A DNA stretch of 64,000 nt from Aurantibacter_A sp039941195 (GCF_039941195.1 NZ_JBDVFA010000100.1:1-64000), one strand, 5' to 3'; numbered from the stretch's first letter, positions 9,501 to 18,278 are shown. Numbers and translations are program-made. Notes: generated from the sequence alone by a model not told the origin.

Positions 9501-10596
9501 CTTCGGCGTTCATAAAATTGGTGTTCAAATGGTATTTTAATGCAAAAAGATCTTTTTTAAAAAGGCCGCTACCCATAGCACCTCCAATCCATAAAGTACC
9601 TTGCCTATCTTCACATATCGCCGATAAGGTCTGAGGGCTAATAAGATTCAAATCATAGTTTTTGAAAGTATTGGTTTTGGTATTAAAATAATTGATTCCC
9701 TTACCTGTGGTTCCAATCCAATAATCGCCGTTTTTGCCTTGATATATAAGATTGACCTGTGGGTCTTTACTCCTATAACTCTCTTTTGAATATGGTGCAT
9801 GTATTTGGTTAGGCTTATTTTCATCAATATTAATTCTACTCAATAAAGCAGACGTTGGATTATATAAATGAAACCCAGATTTGTAGGTACCGATTAATAT
9901 TTGACCTTTTTGGTCTTCATAAAGTGCACTAATCCGATTATCTACCAGACTATTTGGATTGGTAGGGTCATGTAAAATTTGGGTGACGTTCCCCGAACTG
10001 ATACTAAAACAAATCAGCCCTGAATTTGTTCCTATCCATAAATTATTATTTCGATCTACTATTAGATGGTCTATACTTTTATTATCGAGTGATATAGGAT
10101 CAGAAGGTTTATATAATAATTGGGTAAAGCTGTTATTTTCTTTATCATATTGAAAAAGACCACCATTTCTTGTGCCAATCCAGATATTTTTATTTTGGTC
10201 TTCAGTTATAGCGATAATATCCGTTAATGCTGAATGGTAATCGATTGGAGGGAATTTATCAAAACAATCACAATCTGGATTATACTTTCTAAGAATAGAT
10301 ATAGATCCTACCCACGGAATGCCTTTAGAGTCAACATATAAAGCTTGATTATTATCACCAGGTATATGAGAGTCATCTCTATATGTCTTAGCCTCAATAC
10401 CATTGTATTTTATTACGCCTAAATTTGACAACATCCAAATATATCCTTGCTGATCTTGAGCTATTGCTGAAACACTATAAACTTTCTCTCCTTCAATTTC
10501 AATGTTTACTTTTTGAAAGTTGAATTCATTAGTTTGAGCATAAAAAGAAATTCCGGTAAAAAATAGAGAGAAAATGAATGTGAAAAGAAATTTCAT
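6562..10596 (-). CDS. Hybrid two-component system protein (sensor kinase, response regulator and AraC HTH in one chain)
   Basis: About 1344 residues from the ATG at 10596, chosen over the ATG at 10617 because it begins a signal peptide (MKFLFTFIFSLFF). In order: periplasmic two-component propeller repeats (many DxxGxIWIG-type motifs) to about residue 690, a Y_Y_Y domain, a membrane helix near 790-810 (WWAYLIYAGIAVAIA), HisKA with phospho-acceptor His840 (TNITHEFRTPL), HATPase with KDNGIGIA and GTGIGLAL, a receiver with phospho-acceptor Asp1146 (IISDVMMPG) and a C-terminal AraC HTH (about 1245-1340). This is the HTCS architecture that in Bacteroidota usually senses glycan fragments and controls polysaccharide utilisation loci. 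No SusC/SusD pair or glycoside hydrolase lies next to it, so its target is unknown. The two lipoprotein genes downstream are the nearest candidates. Confidence 0.93.
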   Translation of the reverse strand: MKFLFTFIFSLFFTGISFYAQTNEFNFQKVNIEIEGEKVYSVSAIAQDQQGYIWMLSNLGVIKYNGIEAKTYRDDSHIPGDNNQALYVDSKGIPWVGSISILRKYNPDCDCFDKFPPIDYHSALTDIIAITEDQNKNIWIGTRNGGLFQYDKENNSFTQLLYKPSDPISLDNKSIDHLIVDRNNNLWIGTNSGLICFSISSGNVTQILHDPTNPNSLVDNRISALYEDQKGQILIGTYKSGFHLYNPTSALLSRINIDENKPNQIHAPYSKESYRSKDPQVNLIYQGKNGDYWIGTTGKGINYFNTKTNTFKNYDLNLISPQTLSAICEDRQGTLWIGGAMGSGLFKKDLFALKYHLNTNFMNAEAAYESSLNPGILWIETVGHGLGKMNLQTNEINYYLHNKDNTKSIGHSVVRSIYQENESTLWVGLGNGDVLTQAGDGGIDRMNIETGVFTHFRLTIDDEGLDKLSYTPYGICEDKEGYLWLSAGPGGLFRSDKEKKTFKRFKILEGNQLSDDLVINKVLIDSNGDLWASDFKDDGTLYLYDRQRDKFNQFLKGFKMVNLIVDEKGWFLISTWGKGLIRLNPLDKSYIQYTKKDGLPSNDGLYITKGDQGIYWVNTKVGPAKFDIKTGEISAVGLPKAYYHTGIMLASDDQLYVGGVNGLYSFHPSQVQGNPNPPQVTISDLLISEENFLINKNEYDALNFMHNQNDISFKYIGLHYSNPEKNSYQYKLAPLDDEWINAGNERAVRFANLASGTYNFQVKASNSDGVWSDKTKSIQFTIKPPWWTTWWAYLIYAGIAVAIADRFYRFQLSKKLAISESNNLREVSQLKNSLYTNITHEFRTPLTVIKGMTDAIKSDLQNKKPEGVQNSLEMIERNSNNLLHLVNEMLDLSKIESGNMELQLVQSNVIPFIKYLGESFSSFAQENEINLTIYSEIDSLLMDFDGKKLTSILANLLSNAIKFTEEQGKIIVHINKINQKDQSYLSIKIKDNGIGIASHELPNIFNRFYQVDASTVRKNEGTGIGLALTKELVELMNGTIKVKSTLGKGTEFSVRIPVTNNASTTSQVSHSLDSTFPIIKTKSKKVSVNTETTNELPLVLIIEDNMDVAHYLKTCLGKTYNTIHAANGIDGITMAFESVPDIIISDVMMPGKDGFEVCKTLKNDERSDHIPIIILTAKATFEDKLKGLSIGADAYLAKPFNKEELFTRLDQLILVRKKLINKLGKGGFSSLLNEELEHPQTKFLKHIIESIHNHLDDANFGATQLAKELSLSESQIYRKLKAITDKSTAIFIRSVRLEKAKELLQTTSKSVSEIAYAVGFNDTSWFSRAYKEEFGHPPSEETKN

Positions 10597-10840
10597 ATTT
10601 ATAAATTGATTACACAACTAGAATGAAATATTCTTACGAAGATTTTACTCCGATAATGAAAATATATTATGACTTACGACAATTTGTATAGTAAGTTATG
10701 TTCAAGGGGGGAAGAATTAAAATAAGTAAATATTTATGTGTTATGCAAAATATTATGTGTTATTGGCTTCAATTGATGGAATAATAACTATAATGTAAGT
10801 GCTTTATGTATCAATGTTGTTTCAATCTCAACCTAATAGT

Positions 10841-12817
10841 TCAATTTTTTAAAGGCGTTTTTATTGGTATATCAATACTAGAGAATCCAATTTTATTATA
10901 TAAATTTTTATAACGTGGGTCTTGTCTTATTGGAGCTAATAAGGGTTCTTCTCGTAGCCATGTCATTTCAACCTCATGACGATCATATGATTTTTGTAAC
11001 CATTCGAAGGTCTTTTCGTAATCGCTACTATGGGCATAGTACAGCGCTATAAACCAAGCAGGGCTTCCTGATGAACCTTTTTTATACGCGTTTTGCATTT
11101 CGTCTAAATGCTTATTTGCTTTTTCTGTATCGCCATCCATTATAGCATAGACAGTATTAAACCACATTAAAATTGGAGGGTAATCAGGGAATTGAGTTAT
11201 TATTTTTTTTAATTGAATTTTGGATTTATCATATTCGCCTAAATAAAAATATAGTTTAGTGGATTCCCGCAGATAAAACCAATTGTCATTAAATAGAGGG
11301 TCAGTTTGATTTAAAATTTTTAAACTCTCATCATTGGAACCTAAAAAGAACATAGCCTCTGCTTTAAAGAATGGATAAAAAACATTGGAGGGATCGTTTA
11401 TCGCAAGATGCTCAACAGTTTTAAGAGTGTGTTCAGGCCTTCCAGTTTTTATGGGGTAATCAAGAGAAATAACAGATGGTTTGTTGAGGAGGGAATTGTT
11501 TACTAATTTTTGATAAAATTTCTCAACAAGTTCAAAATTCCAATCATAAAAAAAGCGTCCTGTATTAAGCTCTTCTTCAACGCGTAAATTTGTGGGTTCT
11601 AATTTTAGTGCTTGCTCTAATAAGATTCTTGCATTGCCCCAAGCTATTTGCTCATCGTAAAACCCCCAAACTGATCCGCCCATATGCCAAACATTAGCCA
11701 TGTCTATATAGGGTTCTACAAAACTGGAATCTGACGCAATAGCATTCTTATAAAGTTTTATAGCATTGGAATAAGATAGTTCGTTTCCTTTTTGTCTTTG
11801 GAATTCCCCTTGAAGATAATATGAATAAGCAGCTTTACTTTTCGTTGGAACTCTTTTAATATCGACTAATTCTTCTTTTGCAATTACCGCATTCATGTTT
11901 GAAGCAATATTTTCTACTACTTCAGATTGTAATTGAAAAATCTCATCGCTTTTCCATTCTTTTGTATATTCTTCAGACCACAGATGAAAATTAGAACTAC
12001 CATGAATTAATTGCAGATTAACCCTAATCTGATTACCAGAGATTTGAAGATTACCTTGTAAAATGTTGGTTACTCCTAATTCTTGAGTGATGTCTTTTAG
12101 GCTTTTATCAGACTTTTTATATGATTGGATTGATGTAAATGGTATTACATTTTTAATGGCTTTTATCTTGGTAAGTCTAGATATAATTGCATCAGTCATT
12201 CCATCAGAAATATATTCTAAATCAGGATTCCCTGTAAAGTTCTTCAAAGGTAGTACCGCAATAGTTTTCTCTTCAAACTTTTCCACAACATTTGTTGGAA
12301 CGCTGTTTTTCTGAGAATTGGTGTAATAAAAAATATAAATTATTGTTAGTAAAAATGCTATTAGAGTGGCCCAGATTAATTTTTTGGTACTCTCTTTTTT
12401 GGGTATGTTGTTTAAAGTAGCACCGGAGTTGGTTTCGATTTTTTGGTCTACGGATGAATCGTTAACATCTGCTGTAATTCTGGATTTTGCTTCACCGGGC
12501 GTAAAACCATAAAACTTATGAAAGCAAGTGTTGAAGTAAGTAGGACTACTAAAGCCTACTCTATAGGAAGCTTCAGAAGCTGTAATATCTTCGGTGGTTA
12601 GGATTTCAAATCCTCTTTTTAAACGATATTCCCGAATAAATTGGCTTGCAGAAACGCCCAGTAATTTCTGTAATTTTCGATGTAAACTCGATCGACTCAT
12701 ACCAACGGCTTGGGAGAGACTATCAACTCCAAATTGGTCATTGTTTAAATTAGACTCAATTTCTTTTATTAATTTGTTAACCAGCGTATTTTTCGATGGA
12801 TTACTTTCAATCTCCAT
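10841..12817 (-). CDS. Membrane-anchored AraC-HTH / TolB-like / TPR regulator (regulator 1)
   Basis: 658 residues. An N-terminal AraC-type HTH (about 15-118, with VGMSRSSLHRKLQKLLG and YRVGFSSPTYFNTCFHKFYG) is followed by one membrane helix (about 148-167, ATLIAFLLTIIYIFYY), a TolB-N-like domain (about 185-310, IAVLPLKNFTGN, EYISDGMTDAIISRLTKI) and TPR-like helices to the C-terminus. The topology is predicted as HTH inside and sensor part outside, analogous to CadC/ToxR but built with an AraC HTH. It is transcribed divergently from the cyclase gene, and the 170-bp gap should hold both promoters. A paralogue is encoded at 15997-18048. Ligand and targets are unknown. Confidence 0.85.
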   Translation of the reverse strand: MEIESNPSKNTLVNKLIKEIESNLNNDQFGVDSLSQAVGMSRSSLHRKLQKLLGVSASQFIREYRLKRGFEILTTEDITASEASYRVGFSSPTYFNTCFHKFYGFTPGEAKSRITADVNDSSVDQKIETNSGATLNNIPKKESTKKLIWATLIAFLLTIIYIFYYTNSQKNSVPTNVVEKFEEKTIAVLPLKNFTGNPDLEYISDGMTDAIISRLTKIKAIKNVIPFTSIQSYKKSDKSLKDITQELGVTNILQGNLQISGNQIRVNLQLIHGSSNFHLWSEEYTKEWKSDEIFQLQSEVVENIASNMNAVIAKEELVDIKRVPTKSKAAYSYYLQGEFQRQKGNELSYSNAIKLYKNAIASDSSFVEPYIDMANVWHMGGSVWGFYDEQIAWGNARILLEQALKLEPTNLRVEEELNTGRFFYDWNFELVEKFYQKLVNNSLLNKPSVISLDYPIKTGRPEHTLKTVEHLAINDPSNVFYPFFKAEAMFFLGSNDESLKILNQTDPLFNDNWFYLRESTKLYFYLGEYDKSKIQLKKIITQFPDYPPILMWFNTVYAIMDGDTEKANKHLDEMQNAYKKGSSGSPAWFIALYYAHSSDYEKTFEWLQKSYDRHEVEMTWLREEPLLAPIRQDPRYKNLYNKIGFSSIDIPIKTPLKN

Positions 12818-12858
12818 AGGCGGTATACGGCTTTAACTCGTTGGATTAATTTATAATA

Positions 12859-12866
12859 GAGGGAGC
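12859..12866 (-). promoter_or_regulatory. Shared GCTCCCTC element upstream of regulator 1
   Basis: The minus-strand octamer GCTCCCTC lies 42 nt upstream of the regulator 1 start. The same octamer occurs at 18096-18103, 48 nt upstream of its paralogue. The similar spacing suggests a common operator or leader element, but an 8-mer match alone is weak. Confidence 0.3.
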
Positions 12867-12987
12867 CACAAGTTAATCAAAATTGAAAGTAGCCGAAAAT
12901 CAATTGTTTAGTTTATAGTAAATAAATGTTTCAAACAATCTCCTTAACTTTATTTCCATCACTTTTATATAGAATTATACTATTGCT

Positions 12988-14076
12988 ATGAAGCCAAAAA
13001 CAAAGAGAAATATCTCACGCATCGCACCCTTTGGGATTATATGGTTGTTGGTAGGCTGGTTTGTTTTATTTACACAAGAAGCAGCGATAGGCAATGTAAA
13101 TGTGAATCCTAGTTCTGCAATTTCACTGACTTTTGAGGTTTTTATTTTTGCAAGTGTGGCGGTAGTTTTGGTTGGTTTTATGGTTGGTGCCATTGAGATG
13201 TTCTGGTTGCGAAACCTTCTCAAAAAGAAAAGTTTTTTCAAAAATATTATCTATAAAATGTTTTTTTATATGCTATTCTTTTTAGTGTTAATTCTTCTTT
13301 TGTACCCAATTGCAGCGAGTATCGAGTTAGATGTTTCCCCTTTACACAGTGAAGTCTGGCAAAAATTTCGAAACTTTTTAAAAAGTTTAGATTTCTACAG
13401 CACAATAGTTAGTTTAACTTTTAGTCTCTTTTTATCCCTTTTTTATTCAGAAATAAGTGAGAATTTAGGCTATGGAGTCCTTATGAATTTTTTCACTGGA
13501 AAATACCATAAGCCTACCGTAGAGAAGCGGGTTTTTATGTTTTTAGATATGAAATCTTCAACCACAATTGCAGAAGAATTGGGGCATATTAAATACTTCG
13601 AATTATTAAAAGAATATTACTCCGATTTCTCTAATGCCATTATTCAACATTATGGAGAGGTGTATCAATATGTAGGAGATGAAATTGTAATATCCTGGGA
13701 GTATAAGAATGGTATTGCAAAAAACAATTGTATTCAATGCTTTTTTGCTATGAAAGATAGTCTTGCTAAAAAAGAAGCGTGGTATGCCAGAACTTTTGGG
13801 GTGCACCCTACTTTTAAAGCAGGAATGCATTATGGAGAAGTTACAACAGGAGAAATAGGAGCATTAAAAAAAGAAATTATTTTTACTGGAGATGTACTTA
13901 ATACTACTGCCCGAATTCAAAGCTTATGCAATGAATATGGGTCGGATTTACTTATTTCTGCAGCATTAAATGATGAATTACAACCGAATACTAACTATAA
14001 AGCTAGTGGTGTTGGAAATGAGGTGGCACTACGAGGGAAAGAAAATAGTATAGAATTGTTTGCAATTACGAATTGA
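12988..14076 (+). CDS. Membrane class III adenylate/guanylate cyclase
   Basis: 362 residues. Four hydrophobic helices (about 11-30, 43-65, 86-107, 137-155) are followed by a C-terminal class III cyclase homology domain (about 178-360). The two metal-binding Asps are visible (FLDMKSS, Asp187; YVGDEIV, Asp231), as are the transition-state residues Asn305 and Arg309 in GDVLNTTAR, so it is predicted active. The position that is usually Asp/Thr/Ser for base selection reads Ile, so ATP versus GTP preference should not be assumed. It is followed 87 bp later by a TolB/TPR/AraC gene on the same strand. In some other bacteria cyclase, TolB-like and TPR domains are fused, so the two genes probably work together. 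Confidence 0.88.
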   Translation: MKPKTKRNISRIAPFGIIWLLVGWFVLFTQEAAIGNVNVNPSSAISLTFEVFIFASVAVVLVGFMVGAIEMFWLRNLLKKKSFFKNIIYKMFFYMLFFLVLILLLYPIAASIELDVSPLHSEVWQKFRNFLKSLDFYSTIVSLTFSLFLSLFYSEISENLGYGVLMNFFTGKYHKPTVEKRVFMFLDMKSSTTIAEELGHIKYFELLKEYYSDFSNAIIQHYGEVYQYVGDEIVISWEYKNGIAKNNCIQCFFAMKDSLAKKEAWYARTFGVHPTFKAGMHYGEVTTGEIGALKKEIIFTGDVLNTTARIQSLCNEYGSDLLISAALNDELQPNTNYKASGVGNEVALRGKENSIELFAITN

Positions 14077-14163
14077 TATTTCATCATTTTGCATTTTCTT
14101 TTAAAATTTGGATTTTTTGAGTAAGTTTATTATCCCCCAAGTAGTTAATTTTTATTTGGACCA

Positions 14164-15963
14164 ATGCTAACTCCTTTTAATACCAAGTCTATTGCTGTAC
14201 TTCCATTTCTGAATATTGGAAAAGAGGAAAACGAATATTTTTCAGATGGAATTACTGAAGAAATCATAAATGCACTTACTAAAATTGACGGTCTAAAAGT
14301 TACTGCTCGTACCTCTTCTTTTTTTTATAAGAATAAGCCTTTAGATGCAAGACATATAGGAAACGAATTAGGTGTAGAAACCTTATTAGAGGGAAGCGCT
14401 CGTATTATAAAAGAACGTGTTCGAATTACAGCCCAGTTAATTAGAACAGATAACGGGTTTCATATTTGGTCGGAGAATTTTGATCGAGACTTATCAGATA
14501 TATTCGAATTGCAAGACGAGATAAGTTTACTCATCGCTGATAAGATTCGCGAGAATTTTGGTCATTTTGAAATACAAGATTCACTAGTGTCTAATCCAAA
14601 TATTTCAACTGATGCTTACAACGATTTTCTTAGGGCAAACTCACTTATTAGTCAATTTAATAAAAGTGATTTTAAAAAGGGTATTGCCCTGTTGGAAACG
14701 GTGATTAATCGTTTTCCGAATTTCGCTTTAGCATATATACATATTCATTATGCATACAATAGTATGGCTGCTGGTGGACTAATGCATGTAAAAGAGGCGT
14801 TTGATTTAGGTGAAGTTTATTTAGCAAAAGCTCAAGAATTGGACATGGCGTTGCCCGAAGTACACCATTCATTGGGTTGGAACGAATTAAATAGAAAATG
14901 GGATTTTAAAAGTGCGGTTAATCATTTGAATAAAGCACTAGAATTAAAGGCAAATTATTCCGATGCACATCAGAAATTATTTATTACACTTATACTCGAA
15001 GGTGATTTAAAAAAAGCTGATTTTCATATTAAAGAATCATTGCGTTTAGATCCATTAAGTGATTTGAACAATTACTTTATGGCGTATAATAACTATGTGA
15101 ATCGGAATCATAAAAAGACAAATTTTTATTTTGAAAAATGCTTTGAACTTAACAATAAATTTATCGTTGGGTATGGTATTTATGCGTTAGCCTTAGTGGA
15201 TCAAAATAAACCAGATTTGATATTTGATGTTGCTGATACCATTCCAGAAATTGAGGGTGCAGCTACAGAACAGTTAATAATGAAAACATTGGCAACAGCT
15301 GCAAAAAATCCTAATGAAAAAATGGAGTCTAGTTTGGATAAATTAACACTGTTGTTAGGGTCTGATAGTAGCGAACGTGTGCGCTTTTTCCTGATTTTTA
15401 TTTATACCCTATTGAATAAATATGAAATGGCTTTAGATTTAATAGATGAAGGTATAAAACGAAAAGAACCTTTAATGACTTTATTAAAAGTTGATCCTTT
15501 GTTGAAACCTTTATATGCTCAAGATCGTTTTAAAAATGCGCTTAAAATAATATTTGCACTTTCTGACGTTCAGAACTATCAAGAACCTGAAAAAAATAAG
15601 TCCAACTTACTCTCAAATGAAGATGCAAATCATTTTTTAATATTTTTAAAAGATTATATAAGTGCAAACAAGTCTTTTCTTAATCCTACCATATCATTAA
15701 GAGAATTAGCTGCTGAACTAGAACTGCACCCTAATAAATTGTCATGGTTGCTGAATGATAAAATCGGACAAAATTTCAACGATTTTGTCAATACGTATCG
15801 ACTAGAATATTTCAAAGAAATTTCAGTAAATCCAGATAATAAAAATATTACTCTTTTAGGATTAGCTTACGATAGCGGTTTTAACTCTAAGACCGTTTTT
15901 AATACTTTTTTTAAAAAAGAAACTGGTATGACTCCAAAGCAATGGGTGCGCAGAAATAGTTAA
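14164..15963 (+). CDS. Soluble TolB-like / TPR / AraC-HTH regulator with C-terminal HTH (regulator 2)
   Basis: 599 residues. The chain begins directly with a TolB-N-like domain (residues 7-135, SIAVLPFLNIGKEENEYFSD, then ELGVETLLEGSARI), continues with TPR repeats (about 150-480) and ends with an AraC-type HTH (about 495-598, LRELAAELELHPNKLSWLLN and YDSGFNSKTVFNTFFKKETG). No membrane helix or signal peptide is visible, so it should be cytoplasmic. The domain order is the reverse of the two neighbouring paralogues. It is probably cotranscribed with the cyclase gene 87 bp upstream. It ends 33 bp from the convergent end of regulator 3. Targets are unknown. Confidence 0.85.
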   Translation: MLTPFNTKSIAVLPFLNIGKEENEYFSDGITEEIINALTKIDGLKVTARTSSFFYKNKPLDARHIGNELGVETLLEGSARIIKERVRITAQLIRTDNGFHIWSENFDRDLSDIFELQDEISLLIADKIRENFGHFEIQDSLVSNPNISTDAYNDFLRANSLISQFNKSDFKKGIALLETVINRFPNFALAYIHIHYAYNSMAAGGLMHVKEAFDLGEVYLAKAQELDMALPEVHHSLGWNELNRKWDFKSAVNHLNKALELKANYSDAHQKLFITLILEGDLKKADFHIKESLRLDPLSDLNNYFMAYNNYVNRNHKKTNFYFEKCFELNNKFIVGYGIYALALVDQNKPDLIFDVADTIPEIEGAATEQLIMKTLATAAKNPNEKMESSLDKLTLLLGSDSSERVRFFLIFIYTLLNKYEMALDLIDEGIKRKEPLMTLLKVDPLLKPLYAQDRFKNALKIIFALSDVQNYQEPEKNKSNLLSNEDANHFLIFLKDYISANKSFLNPTISLRELAAELELHPNKLSWLLNDKIGQNFNDFVNTYRLEYFKEISVNPDNKNITLLGLAYDSGFNSKTVFNTFFKKETGMTPKQWVRRNS

Positions 15964-15996
15964 GTACTTAGGCCAATTCATTTGTATAAACTTTTA

Positions 15997-18048
15997 TTAG
16001 ATAAGATTTTTCGCTTCTAAGGTCCTTCTTAAATTAGATTGATTTTCCTTAAAATGATTCTCAATTTTTTCCATTACTTCGTTATATTGTGGATGGTCTT
16101 TTATAGATTTCATTACCGGATCTAATCTCATAAATAATAACATCCAATATTGATAGTTGTCTTTGGTTACAAATATATTTAGTTGCTCAATAGCTTTATC
16201 TCTTTTACCCTCATAAGCATATTTTACAGCCAAGCTAGCACTTTTGTAAATAGAATTATCTTCTGCGCAATAATCAGCATAGGCATTTAAAAAGTGCTTT
16301 CCCCTTTCTTCAAATCCCATTTTTTTATATGATATTCCTATTTTGATATTTTCATGAGGATAAATATTTAAATCGTTTTTTTCCTTTATGGTTATAAATT
16401 TATTAAAGTACTTATAGGACTTTTCATAGTTTTCTTGGTAGTAATAAAATTTGGCAACTTCTTGCAAAATGTCTAGACGTGTTGTGTCTTTTTGATATTC
16501 ATTTTTTAATTGTGCTGTAGTCGCTTTTAGATCCCTATTTTTAGCATATAAAATCATGGTTTTCAAATAAGGGGAATAATTGTTATTAGGATTATAATCG
16601 AGTGATTTTTCAATATAGGCGTAAGCTTCATCAGTAAATCCATTTTGAATAAGTGCATTACTAAGGTTTAAGTAAATAAAACTTTTTCCTATAGAGTCGT
16701 TGGCTGCGATATCAATCTGATTTCCCATTAATGCATATTTTAAATGTTTTCCAGTGTCTGGTAAATAATTAGAATATATCATAGTGAGCACTTGAATTAC
16801 AGATGCCGAATTAGGGTTGTATTCCAATGCCTTTTCTAGATGTGGTAGGGCCAATCGATATTCACTAGTATACATGTAATAAAGGGCCTTTGCAATTAGA
16901 CTTATATCAGATTTTGAATCGTAAAGTAGCGCCTTGTCCGCATAATTATTTATTTCTTCTTCGTATTGTTTCTGATTTTGAAAAACGTCTAAATAATAAT
17001 ATGATATTGAAAGATGTGCATAGGCAAGTGAGAATTTAGGGTCGTTATCGATAGCTTTTTTAAATAATGGTATTGCTTTATCTAGACCTTCTTTAGTTCT
17101 TGAATAATATGGTTCAAGTGCCTTAAGATAATAATCGTAAGCGATAAGATTCTCTGTGGGTACTTTCTCAATTTGTTCTAATTCTGCAGGGGTTACAATA
17201 GCCTTAATTGAGACTGCTATTTTACTGGCAATTTCATTTTGTAAAGCGAATACATCTTTAACCTCTCGTGTATATTGTTGCATCCAAATTGGTCGGTCAC
17301 TTGAAGCATCTATTAATTGGATGTTAAGTAAAACTTTATTTCCGATCCTTTGCCCACTGCCTTCTACTAAATAATTTACATTTAACTCTTCAGCTATTTC
17401 CGGAATTCCAACACCTGTATTTCTATATTTCTCTACCGAGGTTCTACTAATTACACGTAAATCTTCTATTTTCTGTAGATTACCTAAAGCAGATTCCATT
17501 AGCCCGTTTACAAAGTAGAGATTGGTGGAATCGTTACTTTCATTTTTAAAAGGTAATACAGCAATGGATTTTTCAACTTTTAGTTCTGGTTCTATTTTCT
17601 TTTTAGTGTAGTTCACAAATACTATTGCAAGTATAATTAAGGTAGCTACTGCAATTATAGGTCTCCAATACTTATTTGTAAAAGGTTTTGAGATAGTTTC
17701 TTCTTCCTGTTTTTGTTTGCTCATTTCGCCAGGTGAGTAACCATACTGCTCACGAAAACATTTTATAAAATACGAAGTGCTACCGAAACCAACTTGATAT
17801 GATATCTCAGAAATGGTTAAAGATGAGGTTTTAAGTAATTCCTTGCCTTTTTCTAAACGGACTTTTCGAATAAATTGACTTGCAGAAAGTTCGGTTTGTT
17901 TTTTGATTTTTCGAAGAAGGTTCGAACGACTCATATTCATTGCTGCCGCTAATTCTGATACACCAAACTGTTCGTTAGAGAGATTCTCAGAAATTATAAC
18001 CTCTGCTTGTTCAAGAAATTTAGAATCAATGTTCTGATTGTTCGACAT
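15997..18048 (-). CDS. Membrane-anchored AraC-HTH / TolB-like / TPR regulator (regulator 3)
   Basis: 683 residues with the same order as regulator 1: AraC-type HTH (about 15-115, AMNMSRSNLLRKIKKQTE, YQVGFGSTSYFIKCFREQYG), one membrane helix (about 130-147, IIAVATLIILAIVFVNY), a TolB-N-like domain (about 162-285, SIAVLPFKNESND) and TPR repeats (about 295-600, for example AIPLFKKAIDNDPKFSLAYA). A one-component transmembrane regulator is predicted. It is divergent from the ankyrin lipoprotein gene; the 230-bp region between them holds tandem TTGCGTCATA repeats that could be its operator. The ligand is unknown. Confidence 0.85.
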   Translation of the reverse strand: MSNNQNIDSKFLEQAEVIISENLSNEQFGVSELAAAMNMSRSNLLRKIKKQTELSASQFIRKVRLEKGKELLKTSSLTISEISYQVGFGSTSYFIKCFREQYGYSPGEMSKQKQEEETISKPFTNKYWRPIIAVATLIILAIVFVNYTKKKIEPELKVEKSIAVLPFKNESNDSTNLYFVNGLMESALGNLQKIEDLRVISRTSVEKYRNTGVGIPEIAEELNVNYLVEGSGQRIGNKVLLNIQLIDASSDRPIWMQQYTREVKDVFALQNEIASKIAVSIKAIVTPAELEQIEKVPTENLIAYDYYLKALEPYYSRTKEGLDKAIPLFKKAIDNDPKFSLAYAHLSISYYYLDVFQNQKQYEEEINNYADKALLYDSKSDISLIAKALYYMYTSEYRLALPHLEKALEYNPNSASVIQVLTMIYSNYLPDTGKHLKYALMGNQIDIAANDSIGKSFIYLNLSNALIQNGFTDEAYAYIEKSLDYNPNNNYSPYLKTMILYAKNRDLKATTAQLKNEYQKDTTRLDILQEVAKFYYYQENYEKSYKYFNKFITIKEKNDLNIYPHENIKIGISYKKMGFEERGKHFLNAYADYCAEDNSIYKSASLAVKYAYEGKRDKAIEQLNIFVTKDNYQYWMLLFMRLDPVMKSIKDHPQYNEVMEKIENHFKENQSNLRRTLEAKNLI

Positions 18049-18095
18049 GCTTTTTTTGCTTCAACGAATGTAGATATTTATGTAAATATACTGAG

Positions 18096-18103
18096 GAGGG
18101 AGC
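18096..18103 (-). promoter_or_regulatory. Shared GCTCCCTC element upstream of regulator 3
   Basis: Second copy of the octamer described at 12859-12866, here 48 nt upstream of the regulator 3 start codon. Confidence 0.3.
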
Positions 18104-18131
18104 GATACCAATTTACTGAATAATTAGTCAT

Positions 18132-18161
18132 TTGCGTCATAATTTATATGCTTGCGTCATA
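18132..18161. promoter_or_regulatory. Tandem operator-like direct repeats TTGCGTCATA
   Basis: TTGCGTCATA occurs at 18132-18141 and again at 18152-18161, each followed by a similar R-TTT-W-TAT tail. The starts are exactly 20 bp apart, two helical turns, which places both copies on the same DNA face. They lie between divergent genes, 84 bp from the start of regulator 3 and about 117 bp from the ankyrin gene. This is the geometry expected of a binding site for an AraC-type regulator. The binding protein is inferred. Confidence 0.55.
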
Positions 18162-18278
18162 GTTTTTATATCGATTTGAAAAATTTATACAATCCTCCGC
18201 ATAGCTCATAGGCCTTGCTTACATGGTCATCTCATCTTTGTGGCAACAAAAATATAAACATATATAAATTTTAAAATC

